From contig KV419411.1 of assembly GCA_001630475.1 (NCBI GenBank), positions 62,001 to 126,000 of the forward strand: DNA of 64,000 nucleotides. Direction: 5' to 3'. Every line of letters starts with the position of its first letter. The stretch's first letter is position 1. A model generated the notes under the pieces. It saw nothing but the letters and a program-made list of their open reading frames with translations, ran no database searches and had not been told where the DNA came from. Made by a program: the position numbers and the translations under genes. This stretch comes from Sistotremastrum niveocremeum HHB9708. Its lineage: Eukaryota > Basidiomycota > Agaricomycetes > Sistotremastrales > Sistotremastraceae. This document shows positions 25,465-37,940 of this stretch, in pieces.

Positions 25465-27456
25465 ATGTCAAGAACCTCCACTACGAGCTCCGAAGCGAGC
25501 TTACGGAAAGCGGAAGATCCGGAGCATGCATCGGAGAAGGAGAGCGGTCATTTATTAGCATCTGAGGTTGCTGTTGACGGTGGACTGCATGGATGGTTGA
25601 CAGTAGCTGGATGGTAAGTAGCCTTCCATCTCCACTCGTATCCAACTCTGGAATCTCACTTTTGCCTCGCATCCTCAGCTGGTGTATTCAATTCGTGACC
25701 GTCGGGTGAGTTTTCATAGTCGCTCGAGTCGCGGAATAAAAGTGACACCGAAACTAATAGACACTTGAACTCGTTCGGTATCTACGAAGACTTCTATAAG
25801 GAGCATTATCTGGATGACAGCTCAAGTTCTGCAATCGCGTGAGATCTGTGTTCACTACTTCGGCAACAGCAATCTAATCCCGGCCCTTTTGCGTAGATGG
25901 ATTGGTGGTTCTCAGTCAGCGTTATTATTTGGGATGGGAATCATTGTAGGACCGCTCTTCGATAAGGGTCGCTTGTACGTCGTTATCTATCGTTCCTTGT
26001 CCATGCTCACGTCTTCTCAGTCACCTTCTGCTCATTGTCTCGAGCATTCTGTATATCCTGTGCAATTTCATGTTGTCGATTACAACTGAGCATCACTTCT
26101 ATCAGGTATGAGCAACTTTCAATCCTTCAAGTAAGAGACTGATCTCATTATACCAGGTCTTTCTTTCTCAAGGACTCGGTATAGGACTCGCGATGGGCAT
26201 CATGTACGTTCCCTCCTTGGGAATCCTGAGCCATTACTTCGCAGCGCGACGGGCGTTGGCAACGGGTATCGCATTGACGGGGTCATCCATCGGAGGAATC
26301 GTCTATCCAATTATGGTCAACAATCTGATCAACCGCGGGGGAAACCATTTCGGTGGAGGAGGGACACCCGCAACATTCAGATCAGGGATCAAGTTGAACG
26401 CAGCCCTGAACTCCGGCCTGTTGGTATTGGCGAACCTGCTAATGAAACCGAAGAAGCCAACGCAACCCAGCAAAGGAACCACAATCAATGCAAAGGAATT
26501 TCTGAAGGAACCCGACTATATTCTGATGATCCTCGGGTACGCATCGCTTTAGACTGTTCACTCAAAATCTAATGCGGTCGTTGTAGAACTGCGATGTCGG
26601 TTCTGGGTTCGTTCTTCCCAATCATATACGTGCAGTTATTCTCCGTCACCAAAGGGATCTCCGCGGATCGCTCTTTCTATATCGTACGTTCTACTACGTT
26701 GTATGCCGATTATGATTTCGATTCACCTCTTACCCCAGCTCTCAATTTTACACGGTGCATCCATATTTGGTCGCATTTTCCCTAGTTTGTTAGCGGATCA
26801 TGTGGGATCCCTCAATACCTTGATTCCTGTCACTTTCGGTCTCGGAGCGACAATCTTAGGGTATCTTGGGGTCAGGGACTGGGCTCATGACGTCATCACG
26901 TCGAGTTTTGCGGGGTTCTTCTTTGGTGGCTGTAAGTGGAGGGGAACGTTCTACTTCGAAAGCTGATGCAGTGAGAGCAGTCAACACTTTGGTTGTCGCC
27001 GCAACGGCAAATCTGGCTCGTCATCCAGGAGAGGTCGGGTACGTCTTGCATATCAAATTGACAATACGTTCGACTAATCCGTTGTCCGATATAGGGCCAG
27101 AATCGGCATTGCGTTTTCTCTTGCAAGTGAGCTCTTCCAATACTTACTCCACGTGCGAGAACTTTGTTTAACCTTCAGTTCTTGACTCTTTTAGCTCCCT
27201 GCTCTCTGGTCGGTGGCCCGATCAATGGCGCTTTGTTGACCGGCGATTTTCTCTGGTCACGTCCCATCATCTTCAGCGGTGTAAGTACTTGAGATCTACT
27301 TTGCTTATTAAATTCATGATTGATCTGTTATTGCAGGTGTGTACGATTGTTGGAGCAGGCCTGTTCGGATGTGTTCGAGTAGTCCAGATTATTGGCAGAC
27401 GTCGATCGCTCTGGAAGTCGCCTGCACAATCCACGACAAGCGGAGAATACCAATAG
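25465..27456 (+). CDS. MFS monocarboxylate-porter-like transporter F
   Basis: Complete gene. Tail MSRTSTTSSEASLRKAED (ATG 25465) ends in GGLHGWLTVAG. The 27-nt micro-exon (WCIQFVTVG) follows, then HLNSFGIYEDFYKEHYLDD and the loop motif GPLFDKGRL. The centre has FLSQGLGIGLAMGIMYVP, ARRALATGIALTGSSIGG and YPIMVNNLINRGGNHFGGGG, and the second half has IYVQLFSVTKGIS, IFGRIFPSLLADHVGSL and GPINGALLTGDFLWSRP. The last TM, VCTIVGAGLFGCVRVVQ, leads to a short tail ending TTSGEYQ (stop 27454-27456). It groups with B and C although it is on the opposite strand and 13 kb away, so the array has been shuffled since duplication. Intact motifs; substrate unknown. Confidence 0.87.
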
Positions 27457-27860
27457 AGGAAATAAAAGGTGACTCTGAGCGATAAAATTTGCACAAAAAT
27501 TGATTCGGCCGAGTAATACCGTGCCTTGCATGTGATTTCGTTGCTTATGTCACGCGTAACTGCGTAACTTTTCAATGTTTTCATTCCCAGCCTTGATCCG
27601 AGCGACGACTCAGGCTATCAGCTGCACTTGAGGTCTAAAGTTGTGATCTTGGATCCCACCAGAACAGCCTATGCTTCTCTTCTAGTTGTAATCCCGAGAA
27701 GAGCCAACAATGATCGGTTCTCCGCACTGTGTCGTGTCGCCGAATTATACACCTCCCTTGTGATCTCTCTTCTCGACGGTGTGCTCTTCAATTGATCAGG
27801 TTATCTGCGGGCTCATACATACATACATATTGAGATTGAAGTATACTCCTACTGAAAGCG
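27457..27860. other. Convergent 3' region between transporters F and G
   Basis: About 400 bp between two convergent genes, holding both 3' ends. A short CATA microsatellite lies near 27,812-27,828. Nothing else seen. Confidence 0.5.
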
Positions 27861-30009
27861 TTACTTTTGCAGAAACCGCTCGACTAGCATCAGAAGGGAA
27901 CCGAAGAGGCTGACCGCCTTTAAGGTTTCCATCAATCGATCAACAAAGGATGAAGGGATGCATATGGTTGAGAGTCAGGGCTCAGTCATGCATCAGGAGT
28001 GGCATCGAGTACTCACCCCCGAGAAAAGGAGAGCGCGATCCCAATGATATCTAGATGTCAACAGAGCGCCATTGATTGGGGAGGCTGAGACAAAGAAACA
28101 AGATATCATGTCCAGAACTTCGAGCCGCAAGTACGTTGACACTTACATACGAGCGCTGGGATAGCAGCTGCCAACGAGAAGTATGATCATTCACGTTTAT
28201 CGTGATATGAACTATTTGAAACTTACCTCCAACTGCTAATGCCATACCGATGCGGATTCTAATTGCAGATAGAGTGTCGTTTGATTCGCGAAAAGAACGG
28301 AGATAAATGACTCCTACCCGATTTCTCCTCCGTTCTTTGCAGTGCTGGCATAGGCAGGTCCTACCATTGAAGAAACTAGAAGAGGTAAATAATGCCCGTC
28401 GCAATTAACAGGACAGAATGTCAAGAGACCACTCACAACCTCCATAAAAGAAACCAGATAATATAGTCACCCCTGTCAAGTCGCCGATGTGATGGTCTCG
28501 GACACCAAGGTATCCGAAAAGCGTAATTGCAATTCCGAAGGCCGTTGCAATCAACATCGGAACCGGGCCAGTGTATTTATCGGATATTATTGGTGGGATT
28601 GTACGACCAAGAAGAGACGAGCCGTTCAGGATTGAAAGCTTCACAAGTTCAGCGCTCAACGATTGGGTTTCCATAATAACGAGAGAGCTCACCGAATAAA
28701 ATGAAAAGGTTTTTGGAAAGCCTTTGGTGATGCAAAACAGTTGTATGTATACAGCTAGCTCGCAGTAGAATGAGGTAGCCGATAATACTATATACCAATT
28801 GACAAACCGGGAAAGAATAATCCGAAACACACACAGAATGCCCTATGAATGTAGATCAATACGACGGATGGAGAATTGACATCGCGGAAACGTACCCTAA
28901 TACTAACAGAGCATAATTGATATCCTTGGAAAGAGCTCTTGCGCTGACATGTGCTTTTTTCGTTGACATGCTCGTCCCACTTCTCGGATCTTTCATGATC
29001 AGACAGGCAATCAATAAAAGAGCAGTGTTCATGCCCGCATTGATTCTGACGGTTACGCCGAAGCTCTTGCCGCTCGCTAGTAAATTGTTGAGCATGATGG
29101 GTTGGATCACACCGCCCACGGCGGCGCCGCATGAAGCAAGCCCCATCGTCAATGCTCGTTTCCGAGTTCGGAAGTAGTATCCGTTAATTACAAGGGAAGG
29201 TGAATAGGTCATTCCCATGGCAAGACCCATACCCAGACCTTGTGAAAGAAAGATCTGTTGAACGAGGATCGCCAGGAGCCATAAGACAAGAGCCGAGGTG
29301 ATGACGGACCTGATAGAATTTCTCAGGCTTGCTCAGTGAAAGCATGAACTCGCTGAGGGCGTATAGCATTGTGGAAGAATATACCAGCGCTCGACTATGA
29401 AACTGTCAATAAAATCAGATAGAACATGTACGGGACACTCACAAGTAACCTTTATCCATTAGCGGCCCAGTTACCAGTCCTAAGCCGAACAAAAGCCCAA
29501 GCTGGGTACCTCCAATCCAGCTGAGACATCGGGATTGGACTATACAGAATATATGGATATTTGGTTACATACCTAATAGCCGAGGGAGTGGTGTTGCGCA
29601 ATCTATCTTGCTTGTAAAATTCTTCATAAACCCCAAATGCAGTGATATGGCTTTGTTGAATTTCGATCACGGTCAGCGTTTAGCAAGTCCCGCGAAGGGC
29701 GATATAACTCACCCAATCGTGACTGTTTGGATCAGAAACCTATGCGACGTCAGTCAAGCTAGCCCTTCAACAAACTCTGATCAAGTCTTACGCCCCAAAA
29801 ACTGTCATCCAGCCTCTCAGCCCCCCTTCTCGCAAGCCTTGAACAGCAGAGGAGATCTTTGTGTTGGCCTCCTCGTCATGAACGAGATCGACATCTTTGT
29901 CCGTCGTCACGTCCGTTCCATATTTCTCAGAGCCGGTGCTTGAAGGAGCGGGATGCGCCATCAAGGTTGATTTATCTTGCTCCGACTGAGGAAGGGTCGT
30001 TAATGCCAT
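27861..30009 (-). CDS. MFS monocarboxylate-porter-like transporter G
   Basis: Complete gene. Acidic tail MALTTLPQSEQDKSTLMAHP (ATG 30007-30009) ends GGLRGWMTVFGA. The 27-nt micro-exon is FLIQTVTIG, then HITAFGVYEEFYKQDRLRN; the loop 2-3 region gives GPVTGPLMDKGYL-like sequence. The centre has FLSQGLGMGLAMGMTYSP, RKRALTMGLASCGAAVGG and QPIMLNNLLASGKSFG, with the short basic linker TKKAHVSARALSKDI. The second half has VYIQLFCITKGFPKTF, LLGRTIPPIISDKYTGPVPM and SPINGALLTSRYHWDRA. The last exon is very short (AVSLFGSLLMLVERFLQK, stop 27861), so the C-terminal cytosolic tail is almost absent, unlike C or H. G and H are adjacent in tandem and share nearly every motif, so they are probably a duplicate pair related to A. 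Confidence 0.86.
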
Positions 30010-31356
30010 GGAAGTAGAGGGAAAGCGTCGGCTCGAGTCTGGGGAATCCGACCACGGGGTCTTTTGGAGAGTGAGTCATAGTTTTTAAAGGGCACCACTC
30101 TGCGGAATGATACCAGGGAGACCTGCAGCGTCTGACCTCTCTTTCGGGGTATTCTGTGAACCGTTATCGTGCAACAGCAAACAGAAGCGGAGGCGACTCA
30201 CTTGATATCTCCCAGCGCCGCCCACGAATTCAGCGAAATAACCTCAAAATAGCCATCCGAGGGAACTCCTTACCGATCTCCGCAAATCTATAATCATAGC
30301 ACGGCTTTGAATTTGAAACATTATTCTTGAACAATGAAAGACGGAACTCTTTGCGACACTTGAGCCAGCGTGTCTGAGGTCCATTATGTTTGAAGTTCGA
30401 ACAAAAAGAGCTTTTAGTTGTTGACCTTCATGGGTATCACTTGCTATCTATGACGTTCATGTTGACGCAGTCATATCTTCGTGTGAAACTCTTTTCCCTT
30501 GAAGGAGAGGGGTGTCAAGGGGAAAGGAGTAGATTGCTTTTCAACGGGCGCAGCGCGTCAGCGTCGTTCCCCCGATAGAGGAACTGAAGGGTCATTGGTG
30601 GATATTGAGATGCTTCGCGAGTCGTTCTTCTAGAAGTGACTTCGAAAGCGCCATGCTGGCTTTTCTCCGAGTCATTCGAATCGAGCGCTCGATTATAATT
30701 GGCCACTCCGGATGAAAACGTGCGCAGTAGGCCAACAACATCATCAGGGATTCCAACATGCCTGCAACATCGATCTGGGACGGTTAAGTAGGAAGGGCAG
30801 AGGATTCGCATTCTCGGATACAAATAGACTGACCGTTTGCGGCACTGGTTCTGTCGCAGTTTTTCGACGTTGATGACTTCTTGCCAAGTGGTCGTCGACA
30901 CGTCGACTTTCCCGCGAAGTACGTAATCAAGAATCGTCTTCTGCCGCCCAGGGGATGGAGTCGATCAGATCTGGCGGGAAAGGAAGCCCGAGAGACAACT
31001 GTTCGGGTTTCGCACGCAAAGACAGAAATAAATTTTATATAGGAGCCGAGAGAGATAGATTTCTGAGGAATCTGCAAAAATAATATATTTTATAGCTGGC
31101 ATGATGAGTGGCATCTGACCCGACCCGAGTAGAAAACGACAGAACGCAAAGCCCATCCGTCGCAAAGCACAAGCAAAACGACAGGTGTTGTTCGCTTTGT
31201 TCATGAGCCAACAATCTACAGCGCTGTGGTCGCTCTACTATTAACGCTGGGCTCTGAGAAACGGCGCTATCGTCACTTCAGGGGCTCCAACGCTCCAACT
31301 GTCAACAATGATATTTGTATGACAGAGGATCTCTGATAACCACATATGCGAATTTA
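30010..31356. other. Intergenic between transporters G and H, with a weak hypothetical reading frame
   Basis: About 1.35 kb upstream of G. On the minus strand, 30,515-30,990 can be read as two exons joined by a good-looking GTCAGT...TTGCAG intron of about 71 nt. The product contains TILDYVLRGKVDV, TTWQEVINVEKLRQNQC and HVGIPDDVVGLLRTF. There is no convincing start codon and I recognise no family, so it may be a gene remnant or chance. Elsewhere nothing is seen. Confidence 0.25.
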
Positions 31357-33636
31357 TTAGCAAGTATCCATTTTAGAGGCTGATAAAGTCATGGCGCTGG
31401 CATTCTCTCTCTCGTCTGGTATGCTCTTTGAACACGTCAAAGGTGCGGATGACCCCTTTTTCAGCCAGGATTGATGCACGAAGCGTTCTAGCAACATCAG
31501 AATGGACCCAATCACGGTCACCGCCTGATGTTGTCAACCACATCCGATAGCGAGTCGGGCAAAAACGATCAGAAGAGGAGAAATTGGAATGAATCATGAG
31601 CAGACGATAGGTGGAAACGAGTAATGACTTACTCCTGACAGCAGGATGGGCCGATTCCAGTGATAATTGTTTGTCAACAGAGCCCCGTTGATCGGCGCAG
31701 CTGCAGCAGAGTCTTTCTCAAACTTTGAGATTGAAAGAAGTGGGCGCTTACAAACAAGAGAAGGGATAGCGCCTGGAATAAACGCCATCAAATTGCCATC
31801 AGGTTCCGGCAAAGAAACATGGGTGGTAGACATACCTCCGACTGCTACAGCCATTCCAATTCTCGCGCTAGATGCCTATGAGCATCGAGAGGAGAGGACA
31901 AGTGATGGCCCTGATGGGTGAACATACCCAATTTCTCCCCCATTTTTGGCTGTACTCGCAAAAGTGGGTCCTAACAAGGAGGTGACTTGATAACTTCACT
32001 ATTAGTGATCGAAACGGCTAATCTAACCGAACTGCTCACATCCACCATAGAAAAATCCGAAGATTACTGTCACTGCCGTCAGTCCTCCAACGTCACGATC
32101 AGCAATTCCGAGGAATCCGAATAGAGTGAAGGACAGTCCGAACGCCATCGCGACGATCATCGGTACCGGTCCCGTATATCGATCGGAGATAATGCTTGGG
32201 ATGATACGACCGACAAGTGAAGTCCCGTTGAGTATAGATAGCTGGATGCTACGTCAACCTATCGGCGAGTTATGCGAATCGAACAAAAATATGAACCGAA
32301 TAAAAAGAGAAAGTCTGGGGAAATCCTTTGGTAATGCAAAACAGCTGTATATAGATTGCTGAATTGCGCTTCAGCGTCGCAAATCGGTCATTGGTTCACG
32401 ACGTACATGGAAAAAACAAGCCAAAGCCGACGGCGAACCCTCTGTCAAAAGTGCATCAAGTCCCATCGTGTCGGCAACTGGAATGCGAACGTACCCCACG
32501 ACCAATAAAACATAGTTCATATCCCTGAAGAATGCTCCCAGGTTAACCGGTGTTTTTTTGGTGGCGAAGCTTTCTTGGGTCCTTAGGTCACTCATCATAA
32601 TACATGCGATGAGCAACAGGCCGGTGTTCATCGCGGCATTGACGCGGACTGTGTTCGCGAAGCTGGTACCGTTTGCCAACAAATTGTTCAGCATAATCGG
32701 CTGGACAACACCGCCGACCGCCGAGCCGCAGGTCGCAATTCCCATCGCTAGAGCTCGCTTCCGTGTTTGAAAGTAGTATCCGTTGATAACAAGAGATGGG
32801 GAATATGTAAGGCCCATAGCGAGACCCATACATAATCCTTGAGACAAGAAAATCTGAACGATGTATAAGTTACTGTAATAATACATTTCTTTCCGCGAAA
32901 GAACTGACCTGATAGAACTTGTTTTCCTGTGTCAACGAGAGCGTAAACTCGCCGATGGCATACAGCAAAGTGGAAGTATAAACGAGCTTTTTGCTGAGGA
33001 AACGTTAGGCGTGAGACAAAGACTGATACGTAGCCTTACAAGCGCCCTTTGTCCATTAGTGGTCCAGTAACTAATCCTAGTCCAAACAGAAGCGCCAGTT
33101 GGGTGCTCCCGATCCAGCTGTAATATGACGTTACTCAATATCAGTGAATGTTTGCGAAGATGAACATAGAACGCCGACCTGATAGCTGAAGGCGATGTCG
33201 TGCGCAATCGATCTTGCTTGTAAAATTCTTCATAGACTCCGAATGCAGTAATATGGCTAATATCAATATTGAGATGTTATATATTTCGGCTCCTCGAATA
33301 AAACAACGCACCCAATCGTGACCGCTTGTATGAGAAAACTGAGGGTCATTCGTAAGATGTACTCGACGAAAACGTTCAGGCTTACGCTCCAAATACGGTC
33401 ATCCAGGCTTTCCGACCTCCTTCCCGAGGTTGAATAGTTGGAGCCAATTGAGCCTGAGGTTTCTTCTCGAGATCGGACTGATCGAATTCCTTCGACAGCG
33501 AGAGAGTCGTCGAACGTGTGACCGTTACATCAGTCGCAGAATTTTCTAAGTCGACCGTGCTCGGCAAAGGCTCCTTTATTGACGGTGCTGGTACATCACG
33601 ATGAGGCTCAGTTTGGGACGGGAATGACTCAGTCAT
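31357..33636 (-). CDS. MFS monocarboxylate-porter-like transporter H
   Basis: Complete gene. The longest N-terminal tail of the set: MTESFPSQTEPHRDVPAPS (ATG 33634-33636), Ser/Thr/Pro-rich, ending GGRKAWMTVFGA. The 27-nt micro-exon FLIQAVTIG follows, then HITAFGVYEEFYKQDRLRT. The centre has LAMGLTYSPSLVINGYY, RKRALAMGIATCGSAVGG and QPIMLNNLLANGTSF, with linker TKKTPVNLGAFFRDM. The second half has a TM followed by LVGRIIPSIISDRYTGPVPM and APINGALLTNNYHWNRP. The last exon (AVTVIGSILMLLERFVHQSW) leads to a cytosolic tail ending SASKMDTC (stop 31357-31359). Nearest relatives are G and A. All three share a central Cys (ATCG or ASCG) in the TM4-5 motif where the other groups have Ser or Thr (ASTG, ALTG). 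Confidence 0.86.
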
Positions 33637-35759
33637 AGCAAAGAGGAGGAGAGCAGATGTGTTTCAGAGAGTCACGATAGGAAGATGCTGATATACCAAG
33701 CAATGTAGCATATTTTCGAAGATAACGCCAATTCGGTACTTCTAAACCACCGGATCCGAATCGAGGTTTAGCGCTTAGCGCTCAGGGACCCGAGGGCATC
33801 CTGCAGTATTTGATGGTTTCATGCGGAAAGGTACAGCGCGTGTCACGATGTGATCCGAAACGGCCCTTCCTCTGCCAGCTCTAGACCAGACTGATATCCT
33901 CCCAAGGAGATACTGGTCCACAAAGATTATCAGTGCTGAACGACGGAAATATTAATAGGATCCTATGAAGCAATGTGCGGGAAGAGCAGTACAGGGTCAA
34001 GGAGTGGGACTTCTCAATCTATAATCGAGCTGGCATCGTGAGAGAGGTGCGAGTGTTCTCTTAAAGTCTACCAGGGAAGTAGAAACACTGGAAATGCCGC
34101 GGCATAGATGGCCCAGCTGAAACGATGATAATCGGGATCGGGATCGAGCTACTCTTTGAAGCAATCGATAACCCAATAAAAGGTTCTCTCCGCTGGCATA
34201 GGCTGGGTGAGGGCGATATCTTGCCGAATAATACCCACGCGGGTATAGTGCGACTCGTACACTACCGAGACTCGCGGCACGGTCTCGTGGACACTCGACT
34301 TCTTCATAGGACGATACATAGCTTCAACACTTATTGAGTCGATCTCAGTGCATCAAGGAAATTGTTCGCAGAGTACTCGATTATCAGATTAGACGCAAGT
34401 AAAGCATAAAGCAACCATAGCAGGGCGAGCGATAGGTTTGCGTAGTTATTCTAGGCTGTGAGTGACCAATTGAGACGGGTCTATATGTGCATATGCCCTG
34501 ATACTGAGATCATATGAAGGAAAATGGATGAGATGGAAGGCACTGGAAGGGTATGGGGAAGAAATATTACGTACTCGACCTCGAACAAACTGGAAGAGCT
34601 CGTGCCAAACCGAACTTGAGATGTCGGCATCGAGCTCAATCGTCGAAGTGTTCATGGCCGTTGGTGAACTTGGTGTGATTGTCCGATGTCGATCCCGTCA
34701 TCGTATTCGCTTTCAAACGCTGTCTGCTTCTAGATTTGATCTGCCGATCCGAGCGCGGTTTCCAGACGTAGCTAAGCGAGACCTTCGAATTTAAACGCGT
34801 CATTGCTTTCCGGCTGAGCAGAAAGTATCCGCAAGCACATAGGAGTTTTTCCGTCCTTGAAGAAGGGGCTACAAGTGTTTCCACTAGATGTACTTAGGTA
34901 TGTCGCGCCTAAGACTCAAGTGTGTGAACTTACCGGGGATCGTATTTCGTGACCCATGACGAGGATCATCCTCATTGTGCGAGGAGGCTGTGAGTTTTGA
35001 TGGGGTTGAGCATGTATGAATGAGATGGTCATAATGCCGAGCCCCGAAGATCATAGCCCGTCGACGAATCGGCTCTTGAGAAGCACCCAAGAATCTTCGG
35101 CATTGTAGGCGTATAGGATAACGCTGATGAGAACTGAGCCAGAACCACAGAACCTATGACATAGGTATCGTAAACCCGTGACATGAGTCTCAAAACCCGT
35201 TAGTGCATTCGGAAGCGCAGGTTTGGCCAACAGGCCAGAAGAGTTTTGGTAAGACCTTGCTTGATGGCAAATGACAGATGGCTTTCAAGAGTCACAATCA
35301 CTCTGAGACGCGGAGATCCCATAAAACGTGACACAGAAGCTATTGGAGAGCAAAGCCGTGAGGTAGAGCGTCCGGCGTCGCCGAGGTCAAGAGAAAAGTT
35401 AAAGCAAGTTCCGGTTTCCGAATCCGAACGCATCCACGACGTCGAACACGCCGAGCAGCCCACCACCAAATCCTGCCTGGGAACATCATGTCGCCATCAT
35501 TAACAATCCAGCCTATGTTGTTTCGGGAGCGGAGAATTAGGCTGTATGCGTGAGCTGATGAAGAGTGGGCGAGCAGTGTGCCTCACCGGAGCCAGCAACT
35601 CAAGACCTCTCCAACCTCCTGAGCCTTTAATTTCTCAATCACGGTATCCGAGACTCTGAATATGGGAAGAGCCCCGTTGACAAACGTTGTGAGTCCTAGG
35701 CTATAAACGTCGGCCATCGCACTGACACCCAGAACCAGTTTCTCATCGGCACCATCAGA
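33637..35759. other. Divergent intergenic region between transporters H and I
   Basis: About 2.1 kb with no convincing gene. Around 35,575-35,640 on the minus strand there is GGWRGLELLAP followed by GTGAGG, which resembles the end of exon 1 of the array genes (GGWxGWLTVxG then a donor). No later transporter exon follows it. It may be a scrap of a tenth copy or chance. Confidence 0.3.
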
Positions 35760-37760
35760 ATGGAGAGCGAGGCCAGGAAGCGATCTGATTCTTCGATCAG
35801 CACTCAAACAAAGACCGTCGAATACAAGGTCGACTTAGCCAAACTGGATGTTCTCGAATATCTCCCAGATGTGCCAGAACCTCTTTCATGGACTCCCATT
35901 GTCGGAGGGTGAGAAATTTTTGAAACCATTCCGCTCGACTCGTGCTCATATTGCATAGGTGGCTTCTACAGTTTGCGGGTTTGGGGTCAGTACCCGTCCG
36001 GTTGCACGATGCTCATGTCGCTTAAATGTGGATCTCAGCCAATGTAACTCTTTCGGCGTCTTCGAAGATTTCTACAAAGCCGGATACCTTTCGCACTTTT
36101 CTAGTTCAACCATAAGGTACATCATCAGCCTAGACAATTTCTTGCACCCTCATCTAATATTCCCCTGCAGCTGGGTCGGGAGTACCCAACTCTCATTGCT
36201 ATTCGGTCTGGGAATAATCAGCGGAATCTATTTCGACAAAGGCCATTTGTAAGCCGAGCTTATCGTCGTTGCTCCCCTGTATCTAATCCCATACTTCCTT
36301 TGTAGTCGCACCTTGATGTGGTCATCAGCTGCTCTCTTCATCCTAAGCAACTTCATGCTTTCGATAACAAGACAGAATCAATATTATGCAGTACGTCAGG
36401 ACACTTGGGAGAGCCGGCAGTAAATCTAATGCTCAGATAGGTGCTTCTGTCGCAAGGAATCGGTATGGGAACGGCGCTTGGTCTATCTTGGACACCTATG
36501 TTCGGAATGATTGGCCATCGATTTCGTCGCCACCGAGATCTTGCATTCGGATTGACCGCATCGGGCGCAGCCTTCGGTGCAATAGTGCATCCCATCATGC
36601 TCGACCGACTCTTCTCCAATCCCAACATCGGCTTCCACAACGCTGTCAGAATCAACGCGGGGATGAACGCAATCCTCGTCGTGGTTGGGACCGTCCTAAT
36701 GACACACGCTTCGCCCCCTCAAAAGATAGCAGTGGTCAGGGGAGACATGAGTCTTTTACATCTCTTCAAGGATCTTCCTTACGTCCTGTTCAACTTCGGG
36801 TACGGCGTCCCCCTCATACCTCCCGTCATTCTTACCAAGATCTGATATATCAGACTGCTATGCACCCAGTTCGGCTTCTTGTTCCCTTGTGAGTGCCACG
36901 CGTTTTACAGCTAATCGTGCAATCTCTGACCATCTTGCAGTTGCCTATCTCCAGCTGTTCTCCAGGACGCGAGGAATCCCCGTTAAGGAGGCTTTCTATA
37001 CAGTAAGATGCACGTCTGCCATGGTACCCCAGCCACTGACCGAATTTAGTTGTCAATCTTCAACGCGGCAGCGGTAGTGGGCCGACTGGGATCTATATCG
37101 CTCCCCAAGCGAATGCATGCCGTTGAGATATCATGTCTGGCTTCACTCGGATTCTCTGCCTGCATGTTCGCATACATCTCTGCTCAGAGATTCGTCGATG
37201 TCGTCGTCGTGACATCATTGGTGGGAATATTTTCAGGAGCTTGTGAGGATACTTGTCCTCAAACTAAGTTCTTTGACCGATGGGCTGCTTAGATTTCTCT
37301 TACTTTGTTAATTCGGTGGCTTCTTTTGCACGAAGTAATACGGAACTGGGGTGAGCTCGTGCCTACGTGTCATTCAATCCGGTAGCTGACGTCATCTAGC
37401 GCCCGCATTGGATGTAGTGCTTTCGTTGTAGGTAAGTTGGGTAGTACCGTCACACTGGAATGATTATTAATCAACTCATTGCAGCGATCTCCACGTTATG
37501 CGGTAAGATTTTAACATACAAGACGAACGCGAGTCTGATAGCATCTTGTAGCGCCACCACTTCTCGGCCTTTTGTTAACGAAGAATTTCATCTGGGAGGG
37601 TCCTATCGTATTTGCTTCGGTATGGCCTACCGTCTCATTGGTGCCGTGGTAGTATACTCACTCGTCGTTGTAGTTAATGACTATGCTCAGCGCTGGATTC
37701 TTCGCATTGTCTCGTGCATTTCAAATCCGAAACTTGCCACGCCTCGAGAAAATGTCTTGA
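35760..37760 (+). CDS. MFS monocarboxylate-porter-like transporter I
   Basis: Complete gene of about twelve exons. Charged tail MESEARKRSDSSISTQTK (ATG 35760) ends in SWTPIVGG. The 27-nt micro-exon WLLQFAGLG follows, then QCNSFGVFEDFYKAGYLSH, loop motif GIYFDKGHF and RTLMWSSAALFILSNF. The centre has VLLSQGIGMGTALGLSWTP, RHRDLAFGLTASGAAFGA and HPIMLDRLFSNPNIGFH. The second half has AYLQLFSRTRGIPVKEAF, AAVVGRLGSISLPKRMH and APPLLGLLLTKNFIWEGP. The last exon is short (LMTMLSAGFFALSRAFQIR, ending LEKMS; stop 37758-37760). It is the sister of E. In E and I the usual ADR after GRxxP is not kept (AGRVAILCLPAR, GRLGSISLPKR), so this pair may differ in substrate or coupling. Confidence 0.85.
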
Positions 37761-37940
37761 TGTATCAGTCGCGAACTCAATGTCGATGTAGCTCCTTGCC
37801 ACGTTGCGTTGTTTGTTCGATCTGATCCGATCCACGGAGAGCTGTTGGTGGAAAAGATATATAATTTAATGTATTTTATTACAGTGCCCATATTCATCGG
37901 CATTCGTACGTATACTAGATAGTAGATACAGCATGACATG

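Noticed and set aside
1-37760. Retrotransposon or LTR origin for the repeated transporter genes
   Set aside because: All copies keep introns and no LTRs, poly-A tails or reverse transcriptase motifs are seen, so DNA-level duplication fits better.
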